Shown: positions 23,492 through 35,557, counted from the first letter of the stretch. The stretch is DNA of 64,000 nt from an uncultured Alphaproteobacteria bacterium (GCA_905234185.1 CAJOGC010000001.1:95765-159764), one strand, 5' to 3'. The notes: a model not told the origin generated them from the letters alone. A program made the numbers and translations.

Positions 23492-23621
23492 ATCCCCTTC
23501 GCTTGCGAAGGGGTGGATTGTGAGCATACGCGAACAAGACGGGGTAGTGGTATTAGAATAAAAATTGTTTTCCACTACCCCGCCAGCTGCGCTGGCCCGT
23601 CCCCTTCGCCCGCGAAGGGGA
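23492..23621. mobile_element. MITE-like inverted-repeat element (non-coding relative of the DUF559 element)
   Basis: Left end: hairpin CCCCTTCGC-TT-GCGAAGGGG, then a GTGAGCATACGCGAAC segment and GGGGTAGTGG (23541-23550). Right end is the inverse: CCACTACCCC (23572-23581), a GCCAG/CTGGC hairpin and CCCCTTCGC-CC-GCGAAGGGG (23601-23620). Only about 20 AT-rich bases separate the ends, where the 12.4 kb element has its DUF559 gene. It lies between ung and the HhH gene. Confidence 0.65.
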
Positions 23622-23633
23622 ATTATCCACCCC

Positions 23634-24271
23634 CTAACATTTAATCAATCCCAACTGGCACGCCTTCCACAAGACAACATCCAGATAACCAATCGGCAAA
23701 CCTGTATCTTTTGATAAATGCGCAAACATTTCATCACACGCCTGTTTTGTTTCCGGATTTAATTTACCGTTATCTATTTCCAGATTTTTATTCGCATATT
23801 TGGCCCCCAGACGCTGAATCCAGATATCATATTTCACAACATTTTCACCCAGGTTTCGCCCCAGATGATTTGCGGTAATTTTACCGATATGCGGCAGTTT
23901 TGACAGGTATTTAATTTTATCTTCTAAATTGTCTATACCGTAATATTCTGCACATAGCGCATTTTTGTTATTCCAGATTTCACACACCGCGTTTATTTTA
24001 TTTTTATTGTGAAACATATTAAAAAGTTCGTCAAAATTCGCACCGCTTTTATGCAAATATTCTGTAATAGTGCCATGAATCTTTTTCGCCGTTTTTTGTG
24101 AAAAGCCACCCGCCAAAATCACATAATTACACATATCGGCGAATTCGGTTGGTGAAAGTTTTTTGGGGCGCGACAGGTTTTCCCGAATTTCATCAAAAGA
24201 CTGGGCGTCGCTATCGGCGCCCATTTTACGGATTCTGTTTTCAAGATCAAAGAACCAATCTTTATCAAACA

Positions 24272-24272
<1 letters not shown>
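23634..24272 (-). CDS. Helix-hairpin-helix DNA glycosylase-like protein
   Basis: A 212-residue protein with an all-helical plan and the segment LPHIGKITANHLGRNLGENVVKYDIWIQRL (core LPHIGKITA then VKYDIWIQRL), which resembles the HhH-GPD motif: a helix-hairpin-helix ending in GK, and an aspartate about 18-20 residues later (KYD) at the catalytic position of the endonuclease III superfamily. No iron-sulfur cysteine cluster is present. It could be a base-excision glycosylase of unassigned specificity. It starts at the base where gyrB ends, so the two are translationally adjacent. Confidence 0.55.
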
Positions 24273-27013
<2,741 letters not shown>

Positions 27014-27017
<4 letters not shown>

Positions 27018-27583
27018 AATTTAAACTACTCTATTTCGGTGATATTTTGGTAAACCCGAAAAAACGGGCCCAACATATATCCGATATCCGCATGCAGTTT
27101 CACCCCCAGTTGAAAAAATTACTGGAACACAGTCCATGGGACAATTTGACGCAATATATGGTTCCCAACCCTACAAAAAGCCCCATCACAACACGGCACA
27201 TTGGTGGGATAGACTGGAACCCGATTATTACACCAAACCTTAAATTATTGGCCGAATTGGAAATTCAAATGTTGCATCCTGAAATAGTTGGTGTTTCGCG
27301 TTCGGATATTGATAACCGTATAAAAACACTGTTTGACGGCCTGCGCTGTCCACAAAATGAACACGAAATCGGCGACAATACACCGCGCGACATCGGTCCT
27401 ATTTACACACTGTTGGATGACGACCATTTAATTACGAAAATATCGGTTAATACATCGCACTTGCTGGGAACCGAAATTTTTTCAGGCAATATTCCTAAAA
27501 CACCTGATTCGATATTTATGATGGTCGATGTCAATGTTCGTGTCGCCGAAGGCACACTGGAAAACCTGCCGTTTATGGTATAA
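27014..27583 (+). CDS. RusA-like Holliday-junction resolvase fold protein (candidate)
   Basis: A 189-residue protein whose second half resembles RusA: RSDIDNRIKTLFDGL, compare the RusA 'pDiDN..K.ilDaL' helix, then after an insertion LLDDDHLITKISVNT, compare 'v..DDsqv..l.v.k'. In E. coli RusA the catalytic aspartates lie in exactly these blocks (Asp70, Asp72, Asp91), and aspartates are kept at the equivalent positions here. The protein is longer than RusA (120) with an extra N-terminal region and a 20-residue insertion. No prophage genes surround it. A RusA-type nuclease role is an inference from motifs. Confidence 0.45.
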
Positions 27584-27595
27584 AAATAAAATTAA

Positions 27596-27622
27596 AAATG
27601 CCGGCTTTTGCCGGCATTTTTA
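27596..27622. terminator. Bidirectional terminator between the RusA-like gene and pilR
   Basis: ATGCCGGC-TTTT-GCCGGCAT (27598-27617) with A and T runs on both sides. Confidence 0.8.
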
Positions 27623-27627
27623 TTATA

Positions 27628-28698
27628 TTAACTAAGCACCGCTGTAATTTGATCCTGCATCTGGAAAGTGCCAAGCACAACCCATGCAATAATAGCAGAT
27701 ACCATCATAATACCGATTCCATTAAGAACATTCGACAACGATTCCATTTTCCGCACAGAATCATCCAGGTAATCATTAGCGATTGATGTTATATTCTTGT
27801 CAAAATCCGTCATATCTGCATATATCATTAAATCGCCGATAATTTCTTTGTTTGGAAAATCGCGTCCTGTACGCAAAAGTGCCACCCCCAGGTTGTCACC
27901 ATTGGCAATATAATGTAATGTTTCTTCTAATATACTGCGCAAATACCGAGACGCATTATCGGCAAGCATTCGTATTGCATCTGGCATAGTAATACCGGCA
28001 CTTATCATCGATGATAACGACATTAACCACCCGACAGATATATGAATCTTATATACACTCCACGGTGGTAATCTATCAAAAGTCGCACGCAACCGACCCG
28101 ACCAATTTTCCAATGATAACCATATGAAAAACACCGAACACAAAAATACAACAGTTATAATATGCCAATATTTTATTGTAAAATCAGATAAAGATATCAA
28201 ACCACGCGCCGCGCCACGCCAAATAATATCACTGCCTGCCACCTCTATTAATGGCGGCACTAAATAAAGACCAACCATTACAATAATACCAAATGTCAAG
28301 ACCAACAAAAACAGTGGATATGCAATCGCATTTCTAACCGCGCGACGAATGCGTGCCTCGCTTTCTACAACACGAACGGTATTTTCCAATGCGATGACCA
28401 GGCTCGAAATATTTCCAGATGTCACCAGCAAAGTTTCTTCGTCCGGCAACCACCCACGGGTTGTATCAGAAAAACTTAACCCCCGTTCAAGGTTTTTTTG
28501 CCACTGGCGCATAACGATTGCAAACGGTTCGTTTGGATTTTTACCATTATTAGATTCAATCATTTCCAAACGCCCAAGTGCGTTCATCAATGTAAAGTCA
28601 TTCCGTAACAAAGACGCCAACTTTCGCAACATTGCAATACGTTTTTCTGTATTGATTCGAAAAATAAACCGTGCGTACCACTTATTTAACTTATCCAT
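27628..28698 (-). CDS. pilR: PilR, type IVb pilus inner-membrane platform protein (GspF family)
   Basis: A 356-residue GspF-family protein forming the inner-membrane platform on which the assembly ATPase acts. It has three strong membrane segments (about residues 125-150, 178-200 and 330-352) separated by two cytoplasmic GspF domains, each with the characteristic 'G..l..al......f' arrangement; LLVTSGNISSL and ALLRTGRDFPNKEI are the equivalent repeats. The start at 28698 shares one base with the pilQ stop (TGATG), so they are coupled. In R64 the order is pilO-P-Q-R followed by the pilin pilS; here a terminator follows directly and no prepilin is found. Confidence 0.85.
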   Translation of the reverse strand: MDKLNKWYARFIFRINTEKRIAMLRKLASLLRNDFTLMNALGRLEMIESNNGKNPNEPFAIVMRQWQKNLERGLSFSDTTRGWLPDEETLLVTSGNISSLVIALENTVRVVESEARIRRAVRNAIAYPLFLLVLTFGIIVMVGLYLVPPLIEVAGSDIIWRGAARGLISLSDFTIKYWHIITVVFLCSVFFIWLSLENWSGRLRATFDRLPPWSVYKIHISVGWLMSLSSMISAGITMPDAIRMLADNASRYLRSILEETLHYIANGDNLGVALLRTGRDFPNKEIIGDLMIYADMTDFDKNITSIANDYLDDSVRKMESLSNVLNGIGIMMVSAIIAWVVLGTFQMQDQITAVLS

Positions 28699-30344
28699 CA
28701 ATACACCCCCGGCCGATCCAGTAATCCAACCCAACGTTCTAATTCATCAACACTTATTGTCCCAAGCAACATTAATTCTGTTGCTGCTTCTTTCAATGTA
28801 CGGCCATCCATTTCTTCAAGCCAATACTTAACGGCTTCATCTGTTTTACCCGCCAGTGCAAGTGATAAAAATTCACTGTTTGTTATGATTATTTCGCCCG
28901 CCTTGATACGACCGATTGTTCCGGTTCCATTACATGCGTCACATCCGGGTCCACGCATAAACACCTGATTCAAGCCAACATCACCAAATGCGTTCTGTAC
29001 GCGCTTATAAGCCGAATTTTCAGGGTGATTTGCCAATTTTTCACGACAATGCGGACAAACCTTTTTGAAAAGACGCATAGAAATCAATCCACGCATTAGT
29101 GTTTCTTCTTTCAATTTAAATGGTTCTATTCCCATATCCAGCAACCGCGTCAATGCCGCCATTGCCGAATTAGCGTGCAATGTTGTCCACACATTATGAC
29201 CAGATAACGCCCCACGTACCGTTAGTTTCGCCGCGGCCAATGTTCTTATTTCCCCAACCATAAGTGTATCGGGGTCACTTCGTAACGCGGCCGCCAACGC
29301 TTCGGTATATGCTTCTTCGCGTTGATCTTCGTCCATTGCGTTTGTCACCGGCATTTGATGTGCACCGAAAATCTTTTGTTCAACCGGGTTTTCCACGGTA
29401 ATCATGTTTATTTCGTAATTGCGTTCCTTTAACATCATGGACATATTACGAACAAGGGTTGTTGATTTACCAGAACTGGTGGGGCCCGCAACAATGACTA
29501 ATCCCGTTGGAAACGAACGCATACGCATAAGCAGACGCTGTTCATACGGTCCAAATTCCTGTTCTGTTTTAATACCGGCGTTTGGATTGTCATATAATAA
29601 ACGCATTACAACATAACGCGACCCGAACGCAATAGGATTAAATTGCATACGAATACTTAAAATCCCCTCAGGCAAATATAAATCCTTGGTCCCGCGTAAT
29701 GGTGTTCTGCCATCTTTCTGGGCCGATTGGTATTCGTTTTGGGCATAGTTTGCATTTGACATATCGGCGGATGCAAATGCGGCACGAACAAAAGATTCCC
29801 CCCATGCAGAATTATATTCCAAAACTGGCTGCATACTGCCATCTATGCGGAAATATATTGTTGTTTGATCTGCAACCTCTATATGAACATCAGAAACCTT
29901 CTGTGCAGCAGCCCGTGCGATAATATCAACAAAATCCTTTTGCATTTGATTATCATAATCGCGCGCTCCACGGGCCACCGTGGAACCACCAATATGTTCC
30001 TGGTATTCACGATAAATCCCCGAAACCAAACCTAAATCAGAATAAAAAGGTTCCCTGACAATGTGTGATTTTCGTTTCAATAAATCAATAAATGCCAAAA
30101 CGCGCCCATCATAGCGATGTGTCCGTGATACAATTATTTCCCCACCCGAAAAATATGCGACCAAACTCTGCATATCTTTAGATAATTCCATCGCGCCACC
30201 GGTGGCGGTTAACAACCTGTTGCCATTAGAAAACAAGTATTCGATAATATCCTTGCTTTCTGCGTTTTCAAGTCCGACCGGCACCGACGGTTTTTGTTCC
30301 ATCGAGCCTGTATTATTTAAATCGCTATAATTTTCTATATTCAT
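28698..30344 (-). CDS. pilQ: PilQ, type IVb pilus assembly ATPase (GspE family)
   Basis: A 548-residue secretion/pilus ATPase. The N-terminal GspE domain is short; Walker A GPTSSGKST is at 287-295, the Asp box follows in NMITVENPVEQ, Walker B in DTLMVGEIR, and the His box in TTLHANSA. A CPHC...GPGCDAC zinc module sits near residues 445-485. R64 PilQ is the closest functional model because the gene order O-P-Q-R is the same. It energises pilus extension; no retraction ATPase (PilT) is encoded nearby, as is usual for type IVb systems of this class. Confidence 0.88.
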   Translation of the reverse strand: MNIENYSDLNNTGSMEQKPSVPVGLENAESKDIIEYLFSNGNRLLTATGGAMELSKDMQSLVAYFSGGEIIVSRTHRYDGRVLAFIDLLKRKSHIVREPFYSDLGLVSGIYREYQEHIGGSTVARGARDYDNQMQKDFVDIIARAAAQKVSDVHIEVADQTTIYFRIDGSMQPVLEYNSAWGESFVRAAFASADMSNANYAQNEYQSAQKDGRTPLRGTKDLYLPEGILSIRMQFNPIAFGSRYVVMRLLYDNPNAGIKTEQEFGPYEQRLLMRMRSFPTGLVIVAGPTSSGKSTTLVRNMSMMLKERNYEINMITVENPVEQKIFGAHQMPVTNAMDEDQREEAYTEALAAALRSDPDTLMVGEIRTLAAAKLTVRGALSGHNVWTTLHANSAMAALTRLLDMGIEPFKLKEETLMRGLISMRLFKKVCPHCREKLANHPENSAYKRVQNAFGDVGLNQVFMRGPGCDACNGTGTIGRIKAGEIIITNSEFLSLALAGKTDEAVKYWLEEMDGRTLKEAATELMLLGTISVDELERWVGLLDRPGVY

Positions 30345-30362
30345 AACGATACGCCATCCACA

Positions 30363-31028
30363 TTATTTTGTATTTGTCACATTTAATGTTTGGGTCTGTC
30401 CATCTTTTGCAAAAACAACACCTTCATCCAACGATATAGATTTTACAGTCCACCCATCTAATACTTTTCCGACAGAAATTCGTTTATTTTGTCCTGTGGT
30501 TAAGTCTGCAACGGTGGCCTGTAATTGTGCACCCGCACCGACAACATTAACCAATTTAAACCGTTCACCAATTTTTGATTCTGGTTCTTCGACAACATTT
30601 TTACTTGTTGCAGATGCAGGTTTAATCGGTGTCGGATTTTCGGCCGCTTTTTCCAATGATTCTTTTTCGCGTGCCAACCGGGCGGCTTCGGCTTCTAACT
30701 TTGCCATTTCGGTTTCTAATTCTTGTTGTTGTGCTTCAGCGCGACCAGAAAGCGCATCTATTTCCATATGCAATTTAATTTTTTCGGCCGCCAATCTATC
30801 CAGATCTAAATCCAATTGTGCGCGTTCTTTTTCAAGTTGCATTAAAACTTTTTCTTGTTCCAAATCAGTAATTTGTTGAAACAGACTGCCCTCTATTTCA
30901 TAATCTGCAACCGCATCCGCTGATATTTGTTCAACATCAATTATTTCTTCGTTGGCACGCGACGCAATTGGCATCGAAAACAAAGAAATTAATACAAAAA
31001 ACGCAAACATTTTTATTTTATTTGGCAT
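30363..31028 (-). CDS. pilP: PilP, type IVb pilus biogenesis protein
   Basis: A 221-residue periplasmic protein with a signal peptide (ends near ASRA) and a long coiled coil at about residues 55-135 rich in Glu, Leu, Lys and Ala, followed by a PilP-type beta domain (FKLVNVVGAGAQLQATVADLTTGQNKRISVGKVLDG, core VVGAGAQLQATV). In R64, PilP is one of the alignment components joining inner-membrane complex and secretin. Start is taken as the ATG at 31028, overlapping the pilO stop by 11 bases; an alternative ATG is at 31010. Confidence 0.78.
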   Translation of the reverse strand: MPNKIKMFAFFVLISLFSMPIASRANEEIIDVEQISADAVADYEIEGSLFQQITDLEQEKVLMQLEKERAQLDLDLDRLAAEKIKLHMEIDALSGRAEAQQQELETEMAKLEAEAARLAREKESLEKAAENPTPIKPASATSKNVVEEPESKIGERFKLVNVVGAGAQLQATVADLTTGQNKRISVGKVLDGWTVKSISLDEGVVFAKDGQTQTLNVTNTK

Positions 31029-32280
31029 AGATTATCACCTCATAGTTCCATGTGCGATTAGATGCATTCCAATCACAGTTTGTCATATAAACACCGCCGA
31101 AATTATCGAATATTTGCATAAACTGCATCGGTGTTAATTTAGATGATGCCGCAACTTCGACAACATCGTAAACTTGTGTTTCAACGCCATTACTTACCGT
31201 ATCCACAACGGTTTGAATATCGACGGGTGTATCGATTGATTGAAACGCCGTCATGACATCACGAACAACCGTATCCGCATCACGTTCATCACGACTGGGG
31301 GACGCATCTAACTTTGGTAATTTAGCACGAATAGTCAATGTATCTTCGGACAATTCCTTTACAAATGCACCAGGCATAAGTTCGGTTGCAATCGTATAGA
31401 AATCACCAATCGTCCCGTATGTACGACGAACATTAACTGTTGCATGTGTTTCGTCACATTTAACCGACACCTGGGTCCAACCGGATATAGGTTGCATCAA
31501 AAATCCCATTGCGCGATAACATATTTCAGCACGTGCAGCAACATCCGGCAATAAATCGTATGGCGGAACAATTGGATCGGGTTCTGATTTTTTCTCTATC
31601 TGGAATTGTTCATCTAATTCTTTATTTTTTTCTGCGACCTGACGTTGATATTCTTCGGCCTTAATCGGATCTATTTGTTGCATATCTGGACGCACGGACA
31701 TAGATTTAATTCCAGAATCACGATAAATAAATATGAATCCAATAACAAACAATACAACCAATAATACCGATAATATTATAGAATTTGTTAAATTAATCGA
31801 ACGCAAAATCGCATGCGCACGTCCCGTAATAACATCATCCAATTCGCGTTCAACTGCCCGTGGCATTCCCCACTTGGATGGTGCGATAAATGCCCCCCAA
31901 TCCGGCATTTGTGACATTTTCGTATATTTAGCCCGCGCATCAGATTCTCGGTCAAAAAACTTATCAACCAAAATAATACCATTACGAACAGCGACCATAT
32001 AAAATCCGCCGTTCACCGAAAACACAGCCAAAAAAGATGAATGTTCGGCCAGTGCCTCTGAAACTTCGGCGGCCGCGGACGGCATTCCGGTTTTTTGTCC
32101 CGTGCGACGCATCCCCAGACCGACCATCTGTTTATACTCTGTATATAAACCATAATGTCCATCAACCGAACGAGACAAACGCCACGCAAGTGAACGCCCA
32201 GTATTTCCGGGCGTCACAGGTTGCCAAAACAACCCGATTGCATACTTTCTTCTGTGAACAGATATTGTTTGATTTGCCAA
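31018..32280 (-). CDS. pilO: PilO, type IVb pilus accessory protein (PilO2 family)
   Basis: About 420 residues with the R64 PilO plan: an N-terminal actin-like or PilL-like cytosolic half (NQTISVHRRKYAIGLFWQPV; FLAVFSVNGGFYMVAVRNG; SDARAKYTKM), one membrane helix at about residues 168-190, and a periplasmic domain with a short coiled coil. The start is a TTG at 32280. An in-frame ATG at 32355 lies inside the neighbouring terminator and upstream of the operon's promoter (32302-32331), so it cannot be used. AAGGTAGAGAG precedes the TTG. First gene of pilO-P-Q-R. Confidence 0.75.
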   Translation of the reverse strand: MANQTISVHRRKYAIGLFWQPVTPGNTGRSLAWRLSRSVDGHYGLYTEYKQMVGLGMRRTGQKTGMPSAAAEVSEALAEHSSFLAVFSVNGGFYMVAVRNGIILVDKFFDRESDARAKYTKMSQMPDWGAFIAPSKWGMPRAVERELDDVITGRAHAILRSINLTNSIILSVLLVVLFVIGFIFIYRDSGIKSMSVRPDMQQIDPIKAEEYQRQVAEKNKELDEQFQIEKKSEPDPIVPPYDLLPDVAARAEICYRAMGFLMQPISGWTQVSVKCDETHATVNVRRTYGTIGDFYTIATELMPGAFVKELSEDTLTIRAKLPKLDASPSRDERDADTVVRDVMTAFQSIDTPVDIQTVVDTVSNGVETQVYDVVEVAASSKLTPMQFMQIFDNFGGVYMTNCDWNASNRTWNYEVIIYAK

Positions 32281-32301
32281 TTTTCTCTCTACCTTGACGC
32301 A

Positions 32302-32331
32302 ATTATAACACAAAAAGGATTGTCTTGGCAA
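32302..32331 (-). promoter_or_regulatory. Promoter of the pilOPQR operon
   Basis: Minus strand TTGCCA (32326-32331), 18 bp, TATAAT (32302-32307). The expected transcript start near 32295 leaves a leader of about 15 bases before the TTG. Confidence 0.6.
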
Positions 32332-32341
32332 ATACAGAATA

Positions 32342-32373
32342 AAAATCCCCGTCATTTTTTTGACGGGGATTTT
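32342..32373. terminator. Terminator after the 32.4 kb lipoprotein gene
   Basis: ATCCCCGTCA-TTTTTT-TGACGGGGAT with A/T runs on both sides, lying between the lipoprotein stop and the pil promoter. Confidence 0.75.
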
Positions 32374-32377
32374 TCAA

Positions 32378-32833
32378 TTACATACCACATGGTCCATATA
32401 CGGTTGTACATTCACTAACCTCGTACCCATATGGATAATCACTAGGTGCTGGTTCCGGCATTACCGACACGGTATCTGAGCCACCATCACGCGCGGTGCG
32501 TACAGACCCCGGGTGTGGACAATCATATACATTTGCGGTCAACACAAATGCACGTTCCGGTCCAAAAATAACCCATTTATTTGGACGTGTGCGTTGCGAA
32601 ACAATCCAATATGCATTACCAGGACGCGCCTGATCTGCAATACGGTTTTCCATATAACGTCGTGCATCATCGGCATCATATACAGAAACCTCTGATTCAA
32701 GTTTATATAAAAATGTACAGCCAATAGGTTCGGCATCTAATTGAACAATGTGTTCACTACCGTTTTCATTTTTTATTAACCCACCACATGCCGCCAATAA
32801 TAAAAAGGCAAAAAGCGCAAAAATTTTCTTCAT
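32378..32833 (-). CDS. Small lipoprotein of unknown function
   Basis: A 151-residue lipoprotein: signal peptide and lipobox LAAC (Cys at residue 16). The mature part contains GCTFLYKLESEVSVYDADDARRYMENRI, reminiscent of DUF4156-type lipoproteins ('GC..lg.v.....'), then NAYWIVSQ, and an acidic tail with four cysteines. It follows lpxC on the minus strand by 16 bp, so it is probably the last gene of the lipid A operon, and ends at a strong terminator. Function unknown. Confidence 0.6.
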   Translation of the reverse strand: MKKIFALFAFLLLAACGGLIKNENGSEHIVQLDAEPIGCTFLYKLESEVSVYDADDARRYMENRIADQARPGNAYWIVSQRTRPNKWVIFGPERAFVLTANVYDCPHPGSVRTARDGGSDTVSVMPEPAPSDYPYGYEVSECTTVYGPCGM

Positions 32834-32849
32834 TTTATCCCCCGATTTA

Positions 32850-33791
32850 TCATTTTCCCTTAATTATATCATAATTTGACGGGTCACTGAACAACTTTTT
32901 AAGAACGATATTATTAAGTGCATGACTGCCCTTGTATGATTCCAATTTTCCACAAATCATTCCACCACTTGTCGCCATATCACCAACTGCGTCAATTATT
33001 TTATGTCGAACAAATTCATCTGGCCACATTAGTTTGTTTAATGTTCCGTCCCCATTATTATTTAACGCAATCACATTCGTTTCGTCCGCACCGCGTCCCA
33101 TACCGTGTTTTTTAAGATATTCCCATTCAGAATATTTTCCAAAAGTCCGCGCCCGTGCAATTTGTTTTATAAAAGTGTTGTATGATTTTTTTGTTTCATC
33201 ATATACATAGTTAAATGTCTGTGATCCTATGATTTTTTCTGGATAAATCAATGTTGCTGTAATATCCAAACATTTACCATCATTAGGTGATAATTTCACA
33301 AAACCATCACTTTTACGATGTGCTAATTTATCCATAATCCATAATTTTATTCTGAACATAGTGGGTAAAGTACGTCGAATTTCACGCGTATATGCAACAA
33401 CTGGTTTTTTGACGATAAATTTTACCATTTTTCCACCGGTTGTACCGACCCGCGCAATTTCTTTTATAAACAAATCGGCACTGCCGTCCATAATAGGCGT
33501 TTCTGGTCCATTTATATCTATAATTGCACTATCAACCCCAGATATAAATAATGCCGCCATTAAATGTTCTATGGTTTGGACATGCGCGCCGGTTAGATTA
33601 CCTATTGTGGTATTACGCATTTTTGCTTCGCCAACATTATCATATGTTGCCGGTATTAATTTTTTAGCATCAATATCAACCCGTCGGAAAAATATTCCGT
33701 GTTTCTTAGACGGTTTAATAACAATATCAACCGGTAATCCGGAATGAATTCCCTTACCCGATAAACGAACTGTTTTTACTAATGTTGTCAT
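32850..33791 (-). CDS. lpxC: LpxC, UDP-3-O-acyl-GlcNAc deacetylase
   Basis: The 313-residue zinc deacetylase that commits carbon to lipid A. Zinc ligands fall at His76 (QTIEHLMAAL), His263 and Asp267 (FVRHKIIDAVGD), and the catalytic-site histidine is His290 (KGSHALN); spacings match E. coli LpxC (79/238/242/265) with a longer insert between the two domains. Start overlaps the lpxK stop by four bases, so they are coupled. lpxC next to lpxK is unusual, as lpxC is usually in or near the dcw cluster. The organism must make a lipid A outer membrane. Confidence 0.93.
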   Translation of the reverse strand: MTTLVKTVRLSGKGIHSGLPVDIVIKPSKKHGIFFRRVDIDAKKLIPATYDNVGEAKMRNTTIGNLTGAHVQTIEHLMAALFISGVDSAIIDINGPETPIMDGSADLFIKEIARVGTTGGKMVKFIVKKPVVAYTREIRRTLPTMFRIKLWIMDKLAHRKSDGFVKLSPNDGKCLDITATLIYPEKIIGSQTFNYVYDETKKSYNTFIKQIARARTFGKYSEWEYLKKHGMGRGADETNVIALNNNGDGTLNKLMWPDEFVRHKIIDAVGDMATSGGMICGKLESYKGSHALNNIVLKKLFSDPSNYDIIKGK

Positions 33792-34693
33792 TTAATTTTT
33801 TCCCCCAACCAATTCCAAAACAAATTATCAATATTTGTATCCAGTCGCGCATATTTTATTTTATTACGATATTTTTCCGGTAATCGCACCCAATCTTTTT
33901 CCGTTGTGATAAGTTTTGCACCCTTTTTATGTGCTAATGCAATTAATTTTTCAATATCGTCATCTGTGTATTGATAATGATCGGCAAAGGCACGTGTTGC
34001 CACAACATTGGATAAAGACCTGAAAAATTTTTTTGGGTATCCGATTCCAGAAAATGCGACCAACCTTTCATTTTCATCATACGGTGACACCGTTTGATTT
34101 TTCGCATAAAACACCGGTATACCCGCCGGAACCGTAAAGTTTTTTCGTGGTTTTTTTGACTTAATAATTATTATCGCATCTGCACGCGCGGCATGCTTTT
34201 TGGGTTCACGCAACGGCCCCGCCGGTAATAAAAACCCATTTCCATAACCAATAGATTCATCAAAAACCAAAATAGATACATCTTTTTCAACGGTTGGGTT
34301 TTGTAATCCATCATCCATAACAATTGGTGATTTTTGTTTAGACTGTTTATCCAATAAAACCAAATTGCTTTTTCTGTCACCCGTGTGAACAATTAATCCG
34401 GCGCGTGACAACATGGACGCTTCATCCCCTATATTTCCGGTTTTTGCACTTTTCTTATAACCACGCATAACGACCGGCGCATCCAGGTATGTTGCAATTT
34501 CCCGAACAACAGGCGTTTTACCAACCCCGCCCGCAAGTATATTTCCAACACATATCACCGTCCGTCTTGATTTATACGCGCGTAATCCGCGAAACCAATA
34601 CACAATTCGTGAAAATAAATAATACACCCACGAAACCGGCAATAAAATTATTGCCAACGGTGTTTTATGCATAAACCACCATGGTGTTTTCAT
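33788..34693 (-). CDS. lpxK: LpxK, tetraacyldisaccharide 4'-kinase
   Basis: A 301-residue membrane-associated kinase phosphorylating the 4' position of the lipid A precursor. After an N-terminal hydrophobic helix (about residues 10-28, LAIILLPVSWVYYLF) comes Walker A GNILAGGVGKTPV near residue 50, then HTGDRKSNL, VMDDGLQN (the DDGxQ motif with the catalytic aspartate) and ISTTEKDWVRLP near the C-terminus (here LITTEKDWVRLP). Start at 34693 (MKTPWWFMHKTP) follows the acyltransferase by ten bases; the longer frame to 34759 would overlap it. Confidence 0.92.
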   Translation of the reverse strand: MKTPWWFMHKTPLAIILLPVSWVYYLFSRIVYWFRGLRAYKSRRTVICVGNILAGGVGKTPVVREIATYLDAPVVMRGYKKSAKTGNIGDEASMLSRAGLIVHTGDRKSNLVLLDKQSKQKSPIVMDDGLQNPTVEKDVSILVFDESIGYGNGFLLPAGPLREPKKHAARADAIIIIKSKKPRKNFTVPAGIPVFYAKNQTVSPYDENERLVAFSGIGYPKKFFRSLSNVVATRAFADHYQYTDDDIEKLIALAHKKGAKLITTEKDWVRLPEKYRNKIKYARLDTNIDNLFWNWLGEKIK

Positions 34694-34703
34694 AAATCCC
34701 CCC

Positions 34704-35495
34704 TTATTTCTTGTTTTTACGCGTGGCGCGTTCTTCACGAAGTTTACGTTTAAATTCACTGGCGGTTAAATCCTGTTCAACCATCATATGATTAAATTCG
34801 CCGTCCATTTTATGTGTTGTTTCCACCATATATTTTTCCAGCGAATCTTTTATTTCTTTTACTTCTTGGTCTGATGCACGGCGCGGAACAAACACTGGTT
34901 TACCAACAATGCAATTTATTTTTGAAAACGGCTTCACTAATAAATATCTATCCCATCGATTTACAAATTTTGCCCGCGATGCAGAATAACACACTGGAAT
35001 AATCGGTGCGCCCGTCATTTTTGCAAAATACATTGTTCCATCCTGGACACGCAACGACGGTCCACCCGGCCCATCTGGCGAAATACATAATGAATAGCGT
35101 CCATCCATAAGCACGCGCAATCCCCCACGTAAAACATCCATTCCACCCCGCCCCGTTGAACCATATATTGGCCGCAGACCGAACAGACGCTGTAATTTTG
35201 CCATTATACGACCATCGTGATGTTTGCTTGCCACCGCATAGGCACGCATACGTCCAACCGCAATAATTGGCGACAACATCATACTGCGCCCGTGCCAGAA
35301 TACAAATATTGCCGGTTTGCGACGATATTGTTTGAATATTTCATAATTCGTAATTTTAACGCGCGATGTAAAATATATTAACCATATTGGCGTCGCGATA
35401 ATAATTGCGACAATCCATTGGATTATAGCCAGCCCCAGGAAAAAATCCCAAAAACCCTTCCAAGCGCGCCGAAAAAGACTTCTTTGTTGTGCCAT
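34704..35495 (-). CDS. DUF374-family lysophospholipid acyltransferase-like protein
   Basis: A 263-residue protein with one membrane helix (about residues 17-40) and the DUF374 / LPLAT pattern: IFVFWHGRSMM (histidine of the HxxxxD-like site), GLRPIYGSTGRGG and LCISPDGPGGPSLRVQDGT, the acyltransferase block III. DUF374 proteins are common in alphaproteobacteria beside lipid A or capsule genes and are candidates for late or alternative lipid A acylation. As the first gene of DUF374-lpxK-lpxC it is likely part of lipid A synthesis, but no substrate is known from sequence. Confidence 0.75.
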   Translation of the reverse strand: MAQQRSLFRRAWKGFWDFFLGLAIIQWIVAIIIATPIWLIYFTSRVKITNYEIFKQYRRKPAIFVFWHGRSMMLSPIIAVGRMRAYAVASKHHDGRIMAKLQRLFGLRPIYGSTGRGGMDVLRGGLRVLMDGRYSLCISPDGPGGPSLRVQDGTMYFAKMTGAPIIPVCYSASRAKFVNRWDRYLLVKPFSKINCIVGKPVFVPRRASDQEVKEIKDSLEKYMVETTHKMDGEFNHMMVEQDLTASEFKRKLREERATRKNKK

Positions 35496-35557
35496 AGCCC
35501 GATTTTAGCAATAAAAAATATAATATGCAAGAAACACCGGCATAGCACACATTTCGT

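Noticed and set aside
32281-32355. N-terminal extension of pilO from the ATG at 32355
   Set aside because: It would begin inside a terminator hairpin and upstream of the operon's promoter.
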